A stretch of DNA of 64,000 nucleotides, from the NCBI GenBank assembly GCA_965365345.1, contig CBDUBH010000004.1:5646-69645 (forward strand), in the 5' to 3' direction. The notes beneath the pieces are model-generated. The model saw nothing but the letters and a program-made list of their open reading frames with translations. It had not been told where the DNA came from and searched no databases. The stretch is from CBDUBH01 sp965365345. Its GTDB lineage: Bacteria > Bacteroidota > Ignavibacteria > Ignavibacteriales > SURF-24. The stretch's first letter is position 1. Each line of letters begins with the position of its first letter. A program made the position numbers and the translations under genes. Positions 18,851 to 27,947 of the stretch are shown here, piece after piece.

Positions 18851-20551
18851 ATGTTAAAATGGTTTTTGAATTTAAAGATCTCACAAAAATTGATCGCTTC
18901 GTTTCTTGTACTTTCCGCAATTACGGCTTTCGTCGGATTTCAGGGATTGAACAATATGGGAATAATAAACCAGATGCTCAATAAACTTTATGAAACAGAA
19001 ACTTTGGGAATTTCATATTTAAAAGAAGCGAATATTGATCTGATATATTTCGGCAGAGCGCAAAACAACTTTTTACTTGCATCATCAAAAGAAGATAGGG
19101 AAAGACGTTTAGCAAATATGGAACAATATGAAAGTTTGTTGTTACAAAATTTAGAAAAAGCTAAACCTTTGATACATAGTGAAGCAGGAAAGCAATTAAT
19201 TGCAGAATTTGAAAAAAGCTGGGAGGATTATAAAAAAGTAGTTGATGAAGTTATAACTTTGGGTAAAAGCGAAGATTTAATGGCACAAAGGCAGTCAGTT
19301 CAGTTAGCTCAAACAACTGCACGTGAAAAATCAGATGTGGTTGATACAATTTTAACAAGACTTGCAAGAACTAAAGAACAAAACGGAAAAGATTTTTATA
19401 ATGAAAGTGATGTTATTTACGATGAATCAAGAAATTTCATGATAATGTTGATTCTTGGTGCGCTTGGTTTAGGAATCGGTTTCGGAATTTTCATTTCGCG
19501 AATGATCAGCAAGCCATTGATTCAAGGAGTTGATTTTGCAAAAGCGGTATCAAATGGAGATTTAACAAAGAAAATTGATATTGACCAAAAAGATGAGATC
19601 GGCCAGTTAGCATACGCATTAAATGAAATGGTAGATAACTTAAAGAATGTTGTTGAAAGCGTGCAATCAGCAGCAGATAATGTAACTTCAGGAAGTCAGG
19701 AATTAAGTTCAAGCAGCGAGCAATTATCACAAGGATCAACCGAACAGGCAGCATCAGCTGAAGAAGCATCAAGCTCAATGGAAGAGATGACAAGCAATAT
19801 CAATCAAAATGCAGATAACGCTCAGCAAACTGAAAAGATCGCTTTACAATCAGCAGAAGATGCAAAAGAAGGCGGAAAAGCAGTAGCTCAGACAGCTGAA
19901 GCAATGAAAGAAATTGCAGGAAAGATATCAATCATTGAAGAGATAGCACGTCAAACAAATTTACTTGCACTAAACGCAGCAATTGAAGCAGCAAGAGCAG
20001 GCGAACACGGAAAAGGATTTGCAGTTGTTGCAAGTGAAGTAAGAAAGTTAGCAGAAAGAAGTCAATTAGCGGCAGCAGAAATTTCAACCTTATCATCCTC
20101 ATCAGTTAAGATAGCTGAAAAAGCAGGTGAAATGTTAAGTAAAATAGTTCCTGATATCCAAAAAACTTCAGAATTAGTTCAGGAAATTACATCTGCAAGT
20201 AGTGAACAGAAAACCGGAGCTGAACAGATAAATTCAGCTATTCAGCAGTTAAATCAGGTAATTCAGCAAAATGCTTCAGCAGCAGAAGAAATGGCTTCAA
20301 CCGCAGAAGAACTTTCAAGCCAGGCTGAACAACTGCAAAGCACAATTGAATTTTTCAAATTGGAAAGTTCAAGTAAATCAAAGAAATCAATTGTTAAAAA
20401 CGATCAACCGAAAGTTCAGAAAAAATCTTCAGTTGTAAAAACAGTAAATTCAAAAACAAGTTTTTCAACTCCGAAAAATTACGGTGGTGGAATTGTTTTG
20501 AATATGGGAAGTAACGGCGACGGTCTTGATGCCGAATTTGAAAGATTTTAA
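18851..20551 (+). CDS. Methyl-accepting chemotaxis protein with C-terminal tether
   Basis: A 566-residue transmembrane receptor. Membrane segment about 12-32, a periplasmic four-helix-bundle-like sensor domain to about 195, membrane segment 197-217, HAMP about 218-270, and a signalling hairpin whose tip is IARQTNLLALNAAIEAARAG (near residue 365). Glu/Gln-rich helices on both sides provide methylation sites. After the hairpin comes a flexible Ser/Lys-rich linker and the last five residues are EFERF. That fits the aromatic-x-x-aromatic pentapeptide which tethers CheR in enteric receptors. It lies between cheW and cheR. The ligand is unknown. Confidence 0.93.
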   Translation: MLKWFLNLKISQKLIASFLVLSAITAFVGFQGLNNMGIINQMLNKLYETETLGISYLKEANIDLIYFGRAQNNFLLASSKEDRERRLANMEQYESLLLQNLEKAKPLIHSEAGKQLIAEFEKSWEDYKKVVDEVITLGKSEDLMAQRQSVQLAQTTAREKSDVVDTILTRLARTKEQNGKDFYNESDVIYDESRNFMIMLILGALGLGIGFGIFISRMISKPLIQGVDFAKAVSNGDLTKKIDIDQKDEIGQLAYALNEMVDNLKNVVESVQSAADNVTSGSQELSSSSEQLSQGSTEQAASAEEASSSMEEMTSNINQNADNAQQTEKIALQSAEDAKEGGKAVAQTAEAMKEIAGKISIIEEIARQTNLLALNAAIEAARAGEHGKGFAVVASEVRKLAERSQLAAAEISTLSSSSVKIAEKAGEMLSKIVPDIQKTSELVQEITSASSEQKTGAEQINSAIQQLNQVIQQNASAAEEMASTAEELSSQAEQLQSTIEFFKLESSSKSKKSIVKNDQPKVQKKSSVVKTVNSKTSFSTPKNYGGGIVLNMGSNGDGLDAEFERF

Positions 20552-20573
20552 TCTAACATAAGATATATAAAAT

Positions 20574-20601
20574 GTAGAGATGAGGTTTATCTCATCTCTA
20601 C
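20574..20601 (+). terminator. Hairpin after the MCP gene
   Basis: An 11-bp stem (GTAGAGATGAG with CTCATCTCTAC) 23 bases after the MCP stop. The following sequence is not T-rich, so termination may be partial. Similar GTAGAGA hairpins occur elsewhere in the window (near 35400), which suggests a repeat family. Confidence 0.45.
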
Positions 20602-20670
20602 GATTAATTAAAAACGGCTGGCATTTTTCTCAGATCAAAATCAAATCTTAAACTTTTCGGTTTGCACAAA

Positions 20671-21525
20671 ATGAATTACGAAACATCGGAAAAACTATAT
20701 ACGGAATTAAATCCAAAAAATTTCGAAAGATTAAAACAATTTGTTTATGATGAATGCGGAATTAAACTTCCGCCGGCAAAAAAAACAATGCTGGAAGTTA
20801 GATTGCGCAAAAGATTGAAAGCGCATGGATTAACATCATTTAATGATTATTGCGATTTTCTTTTTGAAACTTTGGGCACTAACGATGAAAAAGTAAAAAT
20901 GATCGATCTTGTAACAACAAACAAAACCGATTTTTACCGCGAACCGAAACATTACGATTTTATGAATGGTGTTGTTCTTCCGCACTTTTTGAAATTGCAG
21001 CCAAGAAAAACTTTGAATCTTTGGAGCGCCGCATGCTCAACCGGAGAAGAACCTTTCACTTTGGCAATTGAATTAAAAGAATTTCAGGAAAGAAATAAAG
21101 AATTTTCGTTTTCGATAATTGCTACAGATATTTCAACCGAAGTTTTATCAAAAGCAAATTCGGCAATTTACGCAGGCGAAAGAATTTTGCCGGTGAGATC
21201 TGAACTCAAAAGAAAATATTTCATGCGCAGTAAAGATCCTTTAAAAGATGTTTACAGAGTTGTGCCAGAATTACGAAAAACAGTTACTTTCGGCAGGTTT
21301 AATTTCATGGAAAAAAACTGGAACATCAATCAGAAATTCGAAATTATTTTTTGCAGAAATGTGCTTATCTATTTTGATAAAGCCACGCAGGAAAAAGTTG
21401 TGGCAAAATTATGTGATCAGCTAATTACAGGCGGATTTCTTTTTCTCGGTCACTCGGAGACCGTGTTAAATATGAATCTTCCGCTGGTTCAGGTTGCATC
21501 AAGCGTTTATCAGAAGATAAAATAA
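20671..21525 (+). CDS. cheR: Chemotaxis protein methyltransferase CheR
   Basis: A 284-residue CheR. The N-terminal helical domain (LKQFVYDECGIKLPPAKKTMLEVRLRKRL) is followed by the S-adenosylmethionine-binding domain (LNLWSAACSTGEEPFTLAIEL, IIATDIS, IFCRNVLIYF, LFLGHSET). It methylates receptor glutamates. I prefer the ATG at 20671 to an in-frame TTG at 20662; neither has a strong ribosome site. The stop overlaps the first base of cheD. Confidence 0.93.
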   Translation: MNYETSEKLYTELNPKNFERLKQFVYDECGIKLPPAKKTMLEVRLRKRLKAHGLTSFNDYCDFLFETLGTNDEKVKMIDLVTTNKTDFYREPKHYDFMNGVVLPHFLKLQPRKTLNLWSAACSTGEEPFTLAIELKEFQERNKEFSFSIIATDISTEVLSKANSAIYAGERILPVRSELKRKYFMRSKDPLKDVYRVVPELRKTVTFGRFNFMEKNWNINQKFEIIFCRNVLIYFDKATQEKVVAKLCDQLITGGFLFLGHSETVLNMNLPLVQVASSVYQKIK

Positions 21526-22020
21526 TGGAAAATAAAACTTCACTAAAAACGAAATTTCTATTTTCCGGAGATATGTTTTTTGGAAATATTGAAAATCCGG
21601 TGCACACAATTTTGGGCTCTTGTGTTTCGGTAATAATTTATGACAGAAAAAAAAGATTAGGCGGAATTACACATTCAGTATTGCCGGATTGTATGAAAAA
21701 AAACTGCCTGAAAAATAATTGTCCTGATTACGCCAAAAGCACTGAATGTTCGATTGAAAAATTATTGAAATTATTTGAAGATCAGGAATCAAAAATTAGC
21801 GATCTCGAATTTTTTATTTTCGGCGGGGCTGAATTAATTTACCCGGAAGATTCAACAATAAAATATTGAAGCCGCATTTTCTTTAATAAAATCCAAAGGC
21901 ATTAAATTCAAAATTGAAGATGTGGGCGGAAATTTTTTTCGCGAGTTGATCTTTACTCCGGCTTCAGGAGAAATAATTTTGAAAAAAACAAAATACGGTT
22001 CTTCAAATGCGCAAAATTAA
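21525..22020 (+). pseudogene. cheD: CheD deamidase gene interrupted by a -1 frameshift
   Basis: The first frame (21525-21869) encodes CheD up to FIFGGAELIYPEDSTIKY, then stops. It contains the catalytic Cys in ILGSCVSV and His in THSVLP. The missing C-terminus lies in the +1 frame from 21865 to 22020: IEAAFSLIKSKGIKF, IEDVGGNFFREL, FTPASGEIIL. That is the standard end of CheD, including the EDVGG segment. One extra A in the A run at 21860-21863 would join them as TIKNIEAAF and give about 165 residues, the usual length. The restored frame would overlap cheB by 14 bases. This may be a true mutation, a phase-variable A run or a one-base sequence error. Confidence 0.85.
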
Positions 22021-23071
22021 AGTATTGATAGTAGATGATTCTGCATTGGTAAGACAAACCTTGGCAGAAATTTTATCAAGTGATGATGAGATTGAAGTAA
22101 TAGGAACAGCATCAGATCCATTTCAGGCAGCAAGAAAGATGCAGGAAGTTACTCCTGATGTTATTACTTTAGATATCGAAATGCCGAATATGGATGGCTT
22201 GACATTTCTTCAAAAGATAATGACTCAGCATCCGCTTCCTGTTGTAATTTGTTCATCACTTACAGAAAAAGGATCTCTAACAGCGTTAAAAGCCTTGGAA
22301 TTAGGCGCAGCAGAAATACTGACAAAACCAAAACTCGGAACAAAACAATTCTTTGAAGAAGCTAAAGTAAAAATCTGTGATACCGTAAAAGCAGCATCAA
22401 AGGTAAAAGCAAAACCGGTAAGATTACAAAAGGAAGTAGAACCGAAACTTTCAGCAGATGTAATTTTGGAAAGATCAAAAAGCAAAGCGATGATTCAAAC
22501 AACTGAGAAAGTAGTTGTAGTCGGTGCCTCAACAGGCGGAACCGAAGCATTGAAAATATTTTTAGAAGATCTTCCTTTGAATTCACCGGGCATTGTGATT
22601 GTTCAGCATATGCCTGAAGGATTTACAAAAGCATTTGCAAAAAGATTGGATTCAATCTGTAAGATTACGGTAAAAGAAGCAGAAAACGGTGATGCCGTAT
22701 TAAGAGGACACGCTTTAATTGCTCCGGGAAATCATCATTTGTTATTAAAAAGAAGCGGAGCAAAATATTATGTTGAAGTTAAAGAAGGTCCATTAGTAAG
22801 CCGTCACAGACCATCGGTTGATGTTCTTTTTCGTTCAGCAGCAAGATATGCCGGAAGTAATGCACTTGGAATAATTATGACAGGAATGGGAGATGACGGC
22901 GCAAAAGGAATGCTTGAGTTAAAACAAGCCGGAGCTTTTACAATTGCTCAGGATGAAAAATCATCTGTCGTATTCGGAATGCCGAATGAAGCAATCAAAC
23001 TTAATGCTGTTGATAAAATTCTGCCGCTGGAATTGATCGCCCCGAATATGCTGCGCACCTGCCAAAGTTAA
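22007..23071 (+). CDS. cheB: Chemotaxis methylesterase/deamidase CheB
   Basis: A 354-residue CheB. N-terminal receiver (VDDSALVRQT, phosphoacceptor in ITLDIEMPNMDG, TKPKLG), a linker of about 40 residues, and the C-terminal methylesterase with catalytic Ser in GASTGGTEAL, His in QHMPEGFT and Asp in MGDDGAKGM. Activated by CheA, it removes receptor methyl groups and balances CheR. It overlaps the restored cheD frame and closes the chemotaxis cluster. Confidence 0.95.
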   Translation: MRKIKVLIVDDSALVRQTLAEILSSDDEIEVIGTASDPFQAARKMQEVTPDVITLDIEMPNMDGLTFLQKIMTQHPLPVVICSSLTEKGSLTALKALELGAAEILTKPKLGTKQFFEEAKVKICDTVKAASKVKAKPVRLQKEVEPKLSADVILERSKSKAMIQTTEKVVVVGASTGGTEALKIFLEDLPLNSPGIVIVQHMPEGFTKAFAKRLDSICKITVKEAENGDAVLRGHALIAPGNHHLLLKRSGAKYYVEVKEGPLVSRHRPSVDVLFRSAARYAGSNALGIIMTGMGDDGAKGMLELKQAGAFTIAQDEKSSVVFGMPNEAIKLNAVDKILPLELIAPNMLRTCQS

Positions 23072-23434
23072 ACAAAATTCAAATTCACAGCCGGGAAATT
23101 AAAACAAATTTGTAATTTGAAATTTATATTCCGGTACAAAAAGAAAATTCTTTCATAATTAAAATTTGAGTTTTGTGAAAATCTTTTGAATCAAAAATTC
23201 CCTCCTAAAAAAGGGCTCAAAATGGATCGTTTGAAAATTCAATTATAGCAATATCTTTTTCTCATTAGCTTTAAATACAATTTAAATCTCAACCAATACT
23301 TAGCATTTCAACAAAAATTAGCATTCCTAAAAAAGTTCTATAGATTATTACAAAAAAAATATTTACTATTGGACAAGAATTTATCCGCATGAAAATTCAC
23401 CTTGTGATTTTCAATATAATTGAAAGAATATGTG
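23072..23434. other. Intergenic region after cheB
   Basis: 363 AT-rich bases. A short AATTCCCTCCTAAAAAAGGG stretch at about 23197-23216 matches the internal segment of the compound repeats found near 39.6 and 48.3 kb, but without their ends. No gene or clear terminator seen. Confidence 0.4.
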
Positions 23435-25330
23435 ATGAAAGATTTTATAGAAAATAATCAGGATGAAATGTTTGAAAATTTTCCGTTAGGCATTCTTTAT
23501 TTTGATTCCGGAATGAAAGTTACACAAGCCAATAAAGCCGCCTGTGAAATCTTGGGATATCCCGGTAGTTTGATGGGAATGAATCTCGGCGAAATCAAAA
23601 TGAATGCATTTAACGAAAATTATGAAAAAATTGATTATAAAAATTATCCGACATTCCTGGCGTTAAAAACCGGCAAAGAGCAAAAAAATCATGTCTTCGG
23701 ATTTAAAAATGAAAATACTACAAAATGGGTAAAAGTTTCAGCATATCCCAAATTTTATGAAGATGAAACAAACCCTTACAGCGTTTTTACTATAATTGAA
23801 GATATTTCAGAGATCAAAAAAGCAAACGCCGAACTGAAAAGAAGTCATGAACTTTTGGAAATGTCGCAACAGTTAACAAAAACCGGAAATTTTTATATCG
23901 AATATCCTTCAAGAAAAGTTCACTGGTCAAAAGGAGTTTATGGCATAACGGAAATCAATACTGAAAATGACGATGTGAAGATTGAAGATTATATAAACTT
24001 GGTTCATCCGGATGATGTGAAACTTGTTCAAGATAAAATTAACGAAGCTAAAATAAATAAATCCGATTTTCAATTTGAATACCGGATGATAACAAGATCA
24101 GGCAATTTAAAATTTATCCTAACTATTGGAAAAGTTTTATTGGATGATGAAAGCGAAGTTTGCGGAATTTTCGGGGTAATAACAGATATTACCGAAACAA
24201 AACAAGCTTACGAATTGCTAAGAATCAGCGAAGCCGGATATAAAAATATTGTTGAAAATTCAATTGATGGTATTACTTTAGTTGATGAGGATGGAAAAAT
24301 AATCCGCTGGAATAAGGCTCAGGAAGAAATTACCGGAATTCCGCGAGATGAGGCTTTAGGAAAAACTTTATGGGATTTACAATTTGACGTTTCGCTTGAC
24401 TTTGAAAAAAATGATGAAACTTACAATATGTTAAAATCATTTGTCCAAAACGTTTTGAAGACCGGAAAATTTGAAGGCATGGGAAAATATATCGATCATA
24501 ATATCAGATCGAAAAGCGGCGTAACAAAAATAATTCAGTCAATTGAATATCCGATCAAAACCGAAAAAGGATTTATGATAGGCGGAATTCTTCGCGATAT
24601 TACTGAATTAAAATTGATACAAAATGAAAAGAATAAAATTTTGGAAAAACTTGAATTAGCAAATAAAGAATTAGAATATTTTGTTTATGCCGTATCGCAC
24701 GATCTTCAGGAACCGCTTAGAATGATAAAAAGTTATTCCAATTTGATCCAAAGGAAAAGCGCGGATTCTTTAGATGAAAATGTTAAAGAGATGTTTGAAT
24801 ACGTTACCGAAGGCGCCGAAAGAATGCAGCAGCTGATAATCGGACTTCTTAATTACTCCAGAATTTCAACACGCGCAAAGGAAATTGAGATCGTTGATTC
24901 TGCCGAAATATTTCAAAGTGTTCTTGATGATCTTCATTTAAAAATTGCGGAAGAAAATTGTACTGTTGAATATGAAAATCTGCCCGTTTTAAAAGCTGAA
25001 CCTGTTCAACTTCGTCAGCTTTTTCAAAATCTTTTACAAAACGCGATCAAATTTAAAGGCGAAGATCCGCCGCAAATTTTTGTATCAGCCGAAAAACAAA
25101 ATTCAGGGTGGCTGTTTTCTGTAAAAGATAACGGAATAGGAATTGATAAAAAATATCACGAAAGAATTTTTGAAATTTTTCAGCGACTTCATGAACGGGA
25201 AAAATACGAAGGAACAGGCGTTGGATTAACTTTATGCAAAAAAATTGTTGAACGGCACGGCGGAAAAATCTGGGTAAAATCCGAACCCGGAAAAGGTTCA
25301 ACTTTTTATTTTACAATTCAGGAAAATTGA
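23435..25330 (+). CDS. PAS-domain sensor histidine kinase, phytochrome-like class
   Basis: A 631-residue soluble kinase with three PAS units (about residues 10-125, 140-260 and 270-400), a coiled coil, and a HisKA domain with His422 in VSHDLQEPLRMIKSY, the form found in phytochrome-like kinases. The HATPase follows (LLQNAIKFKG, DNGIGIDKKY, GTGVGLTLCKKI). I take the ATG at 23435; a TTG five codons upstream is possible. No regulator gene is adjacent, so the partner is unknown. The HMCES-type gene starts 10 bases after its stop, so the two may be co-transcribed. Confidence 0.88.
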   Translation: MKDFIENNQDEMFENFPLGILYFDSGMKVTQANKAACEILGYPGSLMGMNLGEIKMNAFNENYEKIDYKNYPTFLALKTGKEQKNHVFGFKNENTTKWVKVSAYPKFYEDETNPYSVFTIIEDISEIKKANAELKRSHELLEMSQQLTKTGNFYIEYPSRKVHWSKGVYGITEINTENDDVKIEDYINLVHPDDVKLVQDKINEAKINKSDFQFEYRMITRSGNLKFILTIGKVLLDDESEVCGIFGVITDITETKQAYELLRISEAGYKNIVENSIDGITLVDEDGKIIRWNKAQEEITGIPRDEALGKTLWDLQFDVSLDFEKNDETYNMLKSFVQNVLKTGKFEGMGKYIDHNIRSKSGVTKIIQSIEYPIKTEKGFMIGGILRDITELKLIQNEKNKILEKLELANKELEYFVYAVSHDLQEPLRMIKSYSNLIQRKSADSLDENVKEMFEYVTEGAERMQQLIIGLLNYSRISTRAKEIEIVDSAEIFQSVLDDLHLKIAEENCTVEYENLPVLKAEPVQLRQLFQNLLQNAIKFKGEDPPQIFVSAEKQNSGWLFSVKDNGIGIDKKYHERIFEIFQRLHEREKYEGTGVGLTLCKKIVERHGGKIWVKSEPGKGSTFYFTIQEN

Positions 25331-25340
25331 AAGGAAATTT

Positions 25341-25925
25341 ATGTGCGGCAGATTTGAAAATAATTCTTCACTGGCGGATTTTTTCAATCAGCTTAATTTA
25401 GAATTTGAAATTGCGCAGGAAGAATTTCCGAAAGAAAATATTGCGCCCACTCAAAAAATTTTAGCGCTCATTTTTGAAGACGGAAAAATAAAACCGAAGA
25501 AAATGAATTGGGGCATTAAATTCAAAGATGATTCACCGCTGATCTTTAATTCAAGAATTGAAACAATAAAAGAAAAAAGTTTTTGGAAAAATTTATTTGA
25601 TAAAAATCGCTGCATAGTTCCGATGACGGGATTTTACGAATGGACAAAAGAAAACAATAAAAAAGTTCCTTACAGAATTTTCTTAGAAAACGAAAAATAT
25701 TTTTTCGTTCCTGCACTTTTCACTAAAAAAGATAATGAATTCTTTGCCTCGCTAATTACAACAACTCCGAATAACTTCATAAAGAAAATTCATCACAGAA
25801 TGCCTGTTATTATTGATCGAAATAACATTAAAAATTTTTTCACAAATTCAATTGATGAAAATCTTGAACTTTGCCAACCGCTTGATAATTCAATTCAAAT
25901 GAAAATGGAACGGGTTGAACTTTAA
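25341..25925 (+). CDS. SOS-response-associated peptidase family (YedK/HMCES)
   Basis: A 194-residue protein of the SRAP family. The catalytic Cys2 is exposed once Met1 is removed (MCGRFE). Other active-site positions are visible as Asn in FNSRIETI, Glu in MTGFYEW and His in IHHRMPVI. In known members Cys2 forms a covalent thiazolidine link to abasic sites in single-stranded DNA and shields them from cleavage. Length and motif order are normal. The start is fixed by the need for Cys at position 2, with GGAAATTT upstream. Confidence 0.92.
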   Translation: MCGRFENNSSLADFFNQLNLEFEIAQEEFPKENIAPTQKILALIFEDGKIKPKKMNWGIKFKDDSPLIFNSRIETIKEKSFWKNLFDKNRCIVPMTGFYEWTKENNKKVPYRIFLENEKYFFVPALFTKKDNEFFASLITTTPNNFIKKIHHRMPVIIDRNNIKNFFTNSIDENLELCQPLDNSIQMKMERVEL

Positions 25926-26085
25926 TTTTGAAAATGAAATTTTAATTGAAATATATCTAACTTTTTTCCGCGGAATTTATGACAATCTTTTACAAATCTT
26001 TTACTTAATATGACAGCATAAAAATTTCACTTTAGTAATTTTGAGATAAAAATTTCATGGAAGAAATCCTAATCAGGGAGCGATT

Positions 26086-27627
26086 ATGTTAAAAAATATC
26101 CGCTTTTCATTTTTGCTTTTCATTATTCTTTTCAATCAAAATTTTGCACAGGAAAATAAATGGCCTAACGGAATCACTTACGAAATATTTGTTCAGGCAT
26201 TTGCTGATTCTGATAAAGATGGAATTGGCGATTTCAACGGAATAATTTCAAAACTCGATTATTTAAAAGAATTGGGAGTCGGCGGTCTGTGGCTTATGCC
26301 GATTCATCCTTCTGATTCTGAACATAAATATGATGTTAAAGATTATTATGATGTTCATCCCGATTACGGCACAATGGATGAATTCAAAAATCTTGTAAAG
26401 GAAGCTCACAAAAGAAATATCAAAATTGTAATTGACCTTGTAATAAATCATTCAAGCAGAAATCATCCGTGGTTTCAATCGGCAATGAATGATCTGAAAA
26501 GTCCGTATCGCGATTATTATGTTTGGGCTGATGATGAAGAAATTAAGAAAGTCGGCGAAACAAAAAAAGCAACAGCCGATTCGGACAATCGAAGAGTCTG
26601 GAACAAAGTTGAAAAAGGCGACGAAAAATTTTACGCTTATTTCGGCGGCGGAATGCCCGATCTGAATTTTGATAATCCGAAAGTAAGAGAAGAAGTTTTT
26701 AAAATAGGAAAATTTTGGCTAAGTGAAATTGGAGTTGACGGATTCAGACTTGATGCTGCAAAACATATTTATCCGGATGAGCGTGCCGCAGATAATCATA
26801 ACTGGTGGATATATTTCAGAAAAGAAATGCAAAAAGCGAAAAAAGATGTTTATATTGTCGGCGAAGTTTGGGATAAATCCGAAAACGTTGCGCCCTATTT
26901 TCAAGGGTTGAACGCAGTTTTCAATTTTGATTTGGGATATTCAATTGTAAAAATATTGAAAGCCGGAAAAGACAGCTCCCTTGTAAATAATTTAATTGAA
27001 GTAAGAAGAAATTATCATAGTTTCAGTCCGGATTATATTGACGCGACATTTTTAACAAATCATGATCAAACAAGAATATTAAGCGAATTAAACGAAGACA
27101 GAAACAAAGCAAAAGTTGCCGCAGCATTATTATTTACTTTGCCCGGTTCACCGTATGTTTATTACGGCGAAGAAATTGGAATGATCGGGAAAAAACCGGA
27201 CAGATATATTCGCGAGCCCTTTATTTGGTCACCCGAAAAAGAAAACGGACAAGTTACCTGGCTTGAGCCTCGTTACAGCAATGCCGGAACAGTTGTTCCT
27301 GTTTATAAACAAATGAAAGATGAAAATTCATTTTATAATCATTATAAAAAATTAATAAATTTAAGAAATTCAAATGAAGTGCTTACTTTTGGCGAACTAA
27401 AAAATGTTGAATCAAACGATAGAAGAATTATTTCATTTATCAGAAATTACAAAGATGATAAAGTGCTTGTAATTCACAATATTTCCGGTGATGCTGTGAA
27501 ATTTGAGTTGACGGAAAAATTCAAAAATTTTGATAAAGAAATTTATTCGACATCAAAATCAAAATTTGAAAAAGGCAAAAATGAAATTTTAATTTCGCCG
27601 TACGGTACGGTAATTTTGAAAAGATAA
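26086..27627 (+). CDS. Secreted GH13 alpha-amylase-family glycosidase
   Basis: A 513-residue glycoside hydrolase with a signal peptide ending NFAQ, so it acts in the periplasm or outside. The GH13 regions are all present: DLVINHSS (region I), FRLDAAKH with nucleophile Asp223 (II), VGEVWD with acid Glu260 (III) and TNHDQTR with Asp327 (IV). The calcium-type segment DSDKDGIGDFNG lies near the start. The C-terminal beta domain is short. Substrate preference among alpha-1,4-glucans is not readable from the sequence. GGGAG precedes the ATG and a terminator follows the gene. Confidence 0.92.
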   Translation: MLKNIRFSFLLFIILFNQNFAQENKWPNGITYEIFVQAFADSDKDGIGDFNGIISKLDYLKELGVGGLWLMPIHPSDSEHKYDVKDYYDVHPDYGTMDEFKNLVKEAHKRNIKIVIDLVINHSSRNHPWFQSAMNDLKSPYRDYYVWADDEEIKKVGETKKATADSDNRRVWNKVEKGDEKFYAYFGGGMPDLNFDNPKVREEVFKIGKFWLSEIGVDGFRLDAAKHIYPDERAADNHNWWIYFRKEMQKAKKDVYIVGEVWDKSENVAPYFQGLNAVFNFDLGYSIVKILKAGKDSSLVNNLIEVRRNYHSFSPDYIDATFLTNHDQTRILSELNEDRNKAKVAAALLFTLPGSPYVYYGEEIGMIGKKPDRYIREPFIWSPEKENGQVTWLEPRYSNAGTVVPVYKQMKDENSFYNHYKKLINLRNSNEVLTFGELKNVESNDRRIISFIRNYKDDKVLVIHNISGDAVKFELTEKFKNFDKEIYSTSKSKFEKGKNEILISPYGTVILKR

Positions 27628-27670
27628 TATAAAAAATTTAAGAAGGTAAGAATTTATTATTATAAAATTT

Positions 27671-27698
27671 GCAGGGATGTAGCACGGTGCATCCCTGC
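27671..27698 (+). terminator. Rho-independent terminator after amylase gene
   Basis: GCAGGGATG pairs perfectly with CATCCCTGC (9 bp, 10-base loop) and is followed by TTTAGTTTT, 43 bases beyond the amylase stop. Confidence 0.65.
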
Positions 27699-27753
27699 TT
27701 TAGTTTTACTTAGAGAAGAGATATATCTCGTATTTACAAAAATTAAAAATAAA

Positions 27754-27860
27754 GCCGTCTGATTCCGGACAAGCCGGAATGACGGCTGTTTCAAAATTAG
27801 AAATTAATCTTTTTATCATTTTAAGCCTGAAAAGATTCCGGACTATGCCGGAATGAAGTA
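27754..27860. repeat. REP-like palindromes (GATTCCGG type)
   Basis: An inverted repeat at 27754-27786 (GCCGTCTGATTCCGG with its near complement CCGGAATGACGGC) and a second, partial GATTCCGG...CCGGAATGA unit at about 27834-27857. The rest of the 320-base intergenic space up to 27947 is a degenerate run of TTTCATC/AATCTTT words. Confidence 0.7.
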
Positions 27861-27947
27861 ACTACATTATTCTGAATCTTTTCATCTTTCAATCATTCAA
27901 TCTTTTCATCTTTAAATCTTTAATTATTCTAGATTCTAAACTACTTC

